Positions 53,176 through 57,152 of a stretch of DNA of 57,152 nt are shown in pieces. The stretch comes from UBA6019 sp035535055. GTDB lineage: Bacteria > Chloroflexota > Dormibacteria > Dormibacterales > Dormibacteraceae. Each line of letters starts with the position of its first letter. Positions within the stretch are counted from its first letter, which is position 1. The notes under the pieces were generated by a model. That model had not been told where the DNA came from and searched no databases. It saw only the letters and a list, made by a program, of their open reading frames with translations. The DNA lies in contig DATLQT010000075.1 of the NCBI GenBank assembly GCA_035535055.1, positions 1 to 57,152 on the forward strand, read 5' to 3'. Both the position numbers and the translations under genes were made by a program.

Positions 53176-54308
53176 CGGCGCGCCCCGAGTTCGGTCTTGA
53201 GGTCCGCCGCTCGCGCGGTGCTCTCCCAGGGGGCGTCGATGTCGGTGCGTCCGAAGTGGCCGTAGCAGGCTGTCGGCCGGTAGAGCGGACGCCGGAGGTT
53301 GAGCTCTTTGATGATCCCCAGCGGGCTGAGGTCGAACTGCCGATCGACCGCCCGGCGAATGTCCTCCTCCGGCGCCCTGCCGGTGCCAAAGGTCTCGATG
53401 CTGAGGGCGACCGGCTTGGCGACCCCGATGGCGTAGGCGAGCTGTACCTCGACCCTGGAGGCGAGGCCGGCGGCGACTATGCACTTGGCGACGTGGCGGG
53501 CGCCGTAGGCGCCGGCGCGATCAACCTTGGTGGGGTCCTTGCCGGAGAAGCAGCCGCCGCCGCTGCGGGCATAGCCGCCGTAGGCGTCGACCTGGGTCTT
53601 GCGACCGGTCAGTCCGACGTCGGCCACCGGGCCGCCGGTCACGAAGCGGCCGGTCGGGTTGATGTGGGCCTTCACCCGGGCCGCCGCCTTCTCACCGAGG
53701 ACTGGGACCACCACCTCTCGGAGGACGTCCTGGCGGAGGTCGTCCACCTTCACCTCGTCGTGATGCTGGGCGGCGATCACGACCGTCTCCGGCTCCGCTG
53801 GCCCGTCGCCGTAGCTGACCGTCACCTGAACCTTGCCGTCCGGGCGCAGGTAGCCGAGCGTCCGATCGCGGCGGACGTCGGCCAGGCGCTTGGCGAGCCG
53901 GTGGGCGAGGCTGATCGGCAGCGGCATCAGCTCGGGCGTCTCGTCGCAGGCGAAGCCGAACATCATCCCGGAGTCGCCCGCGCCGCCGGTGTCCACGCCC
54001 TGGGCGATGTCCGGCGACTGCTCGTCGATGCTCAGCATCACCCCGCAGGTCTCGGAGTCGAACCCGTACTTGGCGCGGGTGTAGCCGACCTCGCGGATGG
54101 TCTGCCGGATGATCCGCGGGATGTCCACGTAGCAGTCGGTGGTGATCTCGCCCATCACCATCACCAGCCCGGTGGTGACGGCCGTCTCGGCGGCGACCCG
54201 GGCGAGCGGGTCGCGGGCGAGGATCGCGTCGAGGATGGCGTCCGAGACCTGGTCGGCGAGCTTGTCTGGGTGACCCTCGGTCACCGACTCCGAGGTGAAT
54301 AGAGCCAT
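53172..54308 (-). CDS. metK: S-adenosylmethionine synthase
   Basis: Makes SAM from methionine and ATP. The 378-residue protein has SVTEGHPDKLADQVSDAIL, VDTGGAGDSGMMFGFACDE (GDSG where GDQG is more usual), INPTGRFVTGGP and GGYARSGGGCFSGKDPTKVD. It is followed by manC without a gap. A 121-bp leader with possible hairpins precedes it. Confidence 0.96.
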   Translation of the reverse strand: MALFTSESVTEGHPDKLADQVSDAILDAILARDPLARVAAETAVTTGLVMVMGEITTDCYVDIPRIIRQTIREVGYTRAKYGFDSETCGVMLSIDEQSPDIAQGVDTGGAGDSGMMFGFACDETPELMPLPISLAHRLAKRLADVRRDRTLGYLRPDGKVQVTVSYGDGPAEPETVVIAAQHHDEVKVDDLRQDVLREVVVPVLGEKAAARVKAHINPTGRFVTGGPVADVGLTGRKTQVDAYGGYARSGGGCFSGKDPTKVDRAGAYGARHVAKCIVAAGLASRVEVQLAYAIGVAKPVALSIETFGTGRAPEEDIRRAVDRQFDLSPLGIIKELNLRRPLYRPTACYGHFGRTDIDAPWESTARAADLKTELGARR

Positions 54309-54429
54309 GGGGGAATCCTGCTCCTGTCTAAGCCCAGGCCGGCAAGGCCCGCTCCGTTCGGCGGGTACCCCAAGCCCCAGGCGGCCAGGTCAGATTATCA
54401 GCGGACCTGTTTGTCGTCGGCCCGCGCGA
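54309..54429 (-). promoter_or_regulatory. metK leader with hairpin potential and -10-like box
   Basis: On the minus strand TGATAATCT (about 54402-54394) resembles an extended -10 element. Below it CCCGC...GCGGG and GGCC...GGCC can form hairpins, and GCCTGGGGCTT / GCCTGGGCTT is an imperfect direct repeat. AGGAG lies before the ATG. I do not recognise a known SAM or SAH riboswitch; a covariance search would settle it. Confidence 0.4.
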
Positions 54430-55205
54430 TCAGCGGGTGCCGGCTGGCCAGCTCGAGCTGCCGGCCCGCGTGATAGCCGTCGTCCTCGGCTCCGAACAGG
54501 GCCGTGTGCCGCTTAGCCGTAAGCGCACCAGGGTGCCCAGCGCGCGGACGCCATCAAGCCAGGTCAGCTTCTTGCCCTCCTCGCGGCTTCGCGCGTAGTA
54601 ACGGATGGGCACCTCGTGGATGCGGTAGCCAAGGCGGAGGATGCGCGCCGTTATGTCGGGTTCGATGTCAAACCGGGTGCCTCGCAGCCGCAGCTGTCTC
54701 CACAGATCCGAGCGGAGCACCTCGTAACCGGTCTCCATGTCCGAGATGTAGCAGTCTAAGAGGAGGTCGGTCGCCAGCGTCACCGCTTTGTTCCCGAGCA
54801 CGAACCAATAGCTGAAAGCGGTCTGGCCGGCGAAGCCGCGCACGCCATAGACCGCGTCGGCGCGGCCCTCGACCAGCGGCTCGAGGAGGCGCGGGTACTC
54901 CCTCGGGTCGTACTCGAGATCCGCGTCCTGGACCAGGGCGAAAGGCATCCGCAGCTCCTCGATGGCCTGCGCAGGGCCGCGCCCTTGCCTTGGTTGAAGG
55001 GCTGCCTGAAGGCCCGCAGCTTGCGGTGGCGGGCGGCGGTGCGGTCGAGTATCTGCCAGGTCCGGTCGACCGAGCCGTCATCGACCGCGATCACCTCGCC
55101 CACCTCAGGGCGCTGCAGCACGTGCTCCAAGATCAGCTCGATGGTCCGCTCTTCGTTGTAGGCCGGCATCATCACTGACAGCTGGCCGCGAACAGCGGTG
55201 CTCAA
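54430..55205 (-). pseudogene. family 2 glycosyltransferase with a frameshift
   Basis: Dolichol-phosphate mannosyltransferase-like GT2. From TTG 55205 the frame gives LSVMMPAYNEERTIELIL and VIAVDDGSVDRTW, then FNQGKGAALR. The next residues AIEELRMPFALVQDADLEYD (with the DxD metal motif) and the rest to 54430 are in another frame. One extra base near 54961-54973 (cctgcgcag) repairs it. The C-terminal part includes DMETGYEVLRSDLWRQ and RILRLGYRIHEVPIRYYAR. Real pseudogene or assembly error. The neighbouring GDP-mannose and UDP-sugar genes fit a polysaccharide or glycolipid role. Confidence 0.75.
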
Positions 55206-55210
55206 AAGGG

Positions 55211-56476
55211 CTAGGTGCCCTCCTCCCAGGAGGTGATGTACTTCGCCTGCTCGGAGGTCAGGGTGTCGATGGAGACGCCCATCGCCTCCAGCTTGAGGCG
55301 CGCGACCTCGGCGTCGAGCTCGGTCGGCACGTCGTAGACCCGCGGCTCCAGCTTCGACTGGTTGACCGTCATCCACTCGGCGCTGACGGCCTGGTTGGCG
55401 AAGCTCATGTCCATCACCGCCGCCGGGTGGCCCTCCGCTGCGGCCAGGTTGACGAGGCGGCCCTCGCCGACCACGTGCAGCCGGCGCCCGTCCTCCAGCT
55501 TGTACTCCTGGACGAACTGGCGCACCTGGCGTACCGAGGAGGCGAGGTCGTCCATCGCCGGCAGGTTGATCTCCGAGTTGAAGTGGCCCGAGTTGGCCAG
55601 GATGACGCCGTCCTTCATCGCCTCGAAATGGGCGCGGTCGAGGACGTTCAGGTCGCCGGTGACGGTGACGAAGATGTCGCCGACGCGGGCAGCGTCGGCC
55701 ATCGGCATCACCTGGAAGCCGTCCATCACCGCCTCCAGCGCCCGCAGCGGGTCGACCTCGGTGACGATCACCTGGGAACCCATGCCCCGCGCCCGGGAGG
55801 CGAGGCCGCGGCCGCACCAGCCGTAGCCGGCGACCACGAAGACCTTGCCCGCGAGGAGCACGTTGGTGGCCCGGATGATCCCGTCGAGCGTCGACTGGCC
55901 GGTGCCGTAGCGGTTGTCGAACATGTGCTTGGTCAGCGCTTCGTTGACGGCGACGATCGGGTACTTGAGCACGCCCTGGGAGGCCATCGCGCGGAGGCGG
56001 ACGACGCCGGTCGTGGTCTCCTCGGTCCCGCCGGAGACCGCGCCCAGGAGGTCCTGGCGCTCGCGGTGGAGCATGGTGACCAGGTCGGCGCCGTCGTCCA
56101 TGGTGAAGTTGGGGTGGTGCTCCAGCGCGCTCGCGATGTGCGAGTAGTAGGTGTCGTTGTCTTCGCCTTTGATGGCGAAGGTGGGGATGCCGTGCTCGAC
56201 GCTCAGGGCAGCCGCCACGGCATCGTTGGTGGAGAGCGGGTTGGACGCGCAGAGAACGATGTCCGCCCCGCCGGCCTTGAGGGTCAGCATCAGGTTGGCG
56301 GTCTCGCTGGTGACGTGGAGGCAGGCCGAGATCTTGAGGCCCGCCAGCGGCCGCTCCTGCCGGAAACGGTCACGGATGAGCAGCAGGACGGGCATCTCGC
56401 GGGCCGCCCAGTCGATGAGCCCCTGACCTTCCTTGGCCAACGCGGTGTCCTTCACGTCGCCTTCAATCGCCTTCAT
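55211..56476 (-). CDS. ahcY: adenosylhomocysteinase
   Basis: Hydrolyses S-adenosylhomocysteine, the by-product of methylation. The 421-residue protein has HVTSETANLMLTLKAGGAD, CASNPLSTNDAVAAAL, DNRYGTGQSTLDGI, the NAD-binding GYGWCGRGLASRARGMG and GHFNSEI. The C-terminus ends EQAKYITSWEEGT. The ATG lies 14 bp inside the end of apt. With metK close by it completes part of the SAM cycle. Confidence 0.96.
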   Translation of the reverse strand: MKAIEGDVKDTALAKEGQGLIDWAAREMPVLLLIRDRFRQERPLAGLKISACLHVTSETANLMLTLKAGGADIVLCASNPLSTNDAVAAALSVEHGIPTFAIKGEDNDTYYSHIASALEHHPNFTMDDGADLVTMLHRERQDLLGAVSGGTEETTTGVVRLRAMASQGVLKYPIVAVNEALTKHMFDNRYGTGQSTLDGIIRATNVLLAGKVFVVAGYGWCGRGLASRARGMGSQVIVTEVDPLRALEAVMDGFQVMPMADAARVGDIFVTVTGDLNVLDRAHFEAMKDGVILANSGHFNSEINLPAMDDLASSVRQVRQFVQEYKLEDGRRLHVVGEGRLVNLAAAEGHPAAVMDMSFANQAVSAEWMTVNQSKLEPRVYDVPTELDAEVARLKLEAMGVSIDTLTSEQAKYITSWEEGT

Positions 56477-56984
56477 ATCTGATCTCACTCTTGACATCGT
56501 AGCCAGCCAGCACCTCGCGGCCATTGAGGCCGGCGAGCTCGACCAGGAAGCCGAACCCGACCACCTCGCCGCCCAGCACCTCGACCAGCTGGGCCACCGC
56601 TCGGGCCGTCCCCCCGGTGGCGATGAGGTCGTCCACCACCAGCACCTTCTGGCCGGGCCGGACGGCGTCGTCGTGGATGTGGAGGGTGTCATTGCGGTAT
56701 TCGAGCGTGTACGCGATGCTCCGGGTGGAGAAGGGCAGCTTGCCGGTCTTGCGGACCGGCACAAAGCCCGCCCCCAGCTCCTTGGCAATGGCCGGCCCGA
56801 AGATGAAGCCGCGGGCCTCCATCGCCGCCACCAGCTCGATGCCGCGGCCGGCCCACGGCCGGCTCATGACCTCGATCGACTCGGCCAGGGCGCCGGCGTC
56901 GGCGAGCAGCGGGGTGATGTCGCGGAACATGATCCCCGGGATCGGGAAGTCGGGGATGGTGCGGATGAAGTCCTGCAGGCTCAA
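56463..56984 (-). CDS. apt: adenine phosphoribosyltransferase
   Basis: Purine salvage: adenine plus PRPP to AMP. The 173-residue protein has IPDFPIPGIMFRDITPLL, AAMEARGFIFGPAIA and the PRPP motif VLVVDDLIATGGTA. TTG start overlapping the stop of the upstream epimerase-type gene as TTGA. Adenosine released by AhcY could feed this branch after conversion to adenine. Confidence 0.95.
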   Translation of the reverse strand: MSLQDFIRTIPDFPIPGIMFRDITPLLADAGALAESIEVMSRPWAGRGIELVAAMEARGFIFGPAIAKELGAGFVPVRKTGKLPFSTRSIAYTLEYRNDTLHIHDDAVRPGQKVLVVDDLIATGGTARAVAQLVEVLGGEVVGFGFLVELAGLNGREVLAGYDVKSEIRYEGD

Positions 56985-57152
56985 TCCCGCAGCGCTCCCT
57001 TGAAGTAGTCCACTGTCAGCGCCAACCCTTCCTCCAACTCGACCGACGGCTGCCAGCCGAGAAGCGTACGGGCTCGCGTGATGTCGGGGCAGCGCTGTTT
57101 AGGGTCGTCCTGGGGCAGCGGCCGGAAGACGATTTCGCTGCCGGACCCGGTG
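56981..57152 (-). CDS. UDP-glucuronate decarboxylase-like epimerase (C-terminal end only)
   Basis: The last 56 residues of an extended SDR enzyme: EIVFRPLPQDDPKQRCPDIT, then ARTLLGWQPSVELEEGLALT and YFKGALRD. The PLPxDDPKxRxPDI sequence is typical of UDP-xylose synthase / UDP-glucuronate decarboxylase. The 5' part is beyond the right edge. It fits the sugar-nucleotide theme of this end of the window. Confidence 0.82.
   Translation of the reverse strand, partial: TGSGSEIVFRPLPQDDPKQRCPDITRARTLLGWQPSVELEEGLALTVDYFKGALRD

Overview
The window is 57 kb of GC-rich bacterial chromosome, densely packed and mostly on the minus strand, with many 1-8 nt gene overlaps. The gene content (short HisG with HisZ, an argCJBDRGH cluster with its own ArgR, an actinobacterial-style ClpB, a GAF/HD-GYP protein beside type III pantothenate kinase, UdgX) points to a high-GC soil lineage of Terrabacteria. 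Candidatus Dormibacterota or a Chloroflexota/Actinobacteriota relative fits best, but that placement is an inference.

Left part (1-11.4 kb): the 5' part of clpB, a fused alpha/beta hydrolase-DinB protein, type IB topoisomerase, a UdgX-type uracil-DNA glycosylase, a PAP2 phosphatase, a DUF1059 protein, a frameshifted hypothetical gene, a degenerate receiver protein, and a three-gene metal ABC importer divergent from a Fur-family regulator. Three direct TTGCRCAA repeats at exact 13-bp spacing lie between importer and regulator. A VapBC pair follows.

Genomic island (about 11.45-20.08 kb): a 53-bp 3' fragment of tRNA-Ser at the left and an intact tRNA-Ser(UGA) at the right are direct repeats. 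They enclose a tyrosine recombinase next to the intact tRNA, a second toxin-antitoxin pair, a chimeric RHS/recombinase remnant, two adjacent P-type ATPases (a CtpE-like one and a P1B one with a TPCP motif), and a cupin with two small membrane proteins. This is the layout expected of an element integrated into the 3' half of a tRNA gene.

Core metabolism (20.3-43 kb): one minus-strand block runs coaX, GAF/HD-GYP, MBL hydrolase, lysS, serS, Rieske oxygenase. A second, about 14.7 kb long, runs TPR protein, hisZGDBHFI, sixA, argCJBDRGH, methyltransferase, with an ARG-box-like inverted repeat at argC. hisA, hisC, hisE and argF are missing here.

Right part (43-57 kb): a plus-strand branched-chain amino-acid ABC operon (livJ, livH, livM, livG, livF and a second binding lipoprotein) has a clear sigma70-type promoter and a terminator-like hairpin after the first gene. 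Then come minus-strand genes for sugar-nucleotide supply (UDP-glucuronate decarboxylase end, phosphohexomutase, mannose-1-phosphate guanylyltransferase, cupin, glycosyltransferase) mixed with the S-adenosylmethionine cycle and purine salvage (metK, ahcY, apt).

Two window-wide observations stand out. Several genes seem to start at CTG (and one perhaps at ATC), three of them in CTGA overlaps with the preceding stop. Single-base losses also break several otherwise good reading frames, which could be real decay or assembly error.
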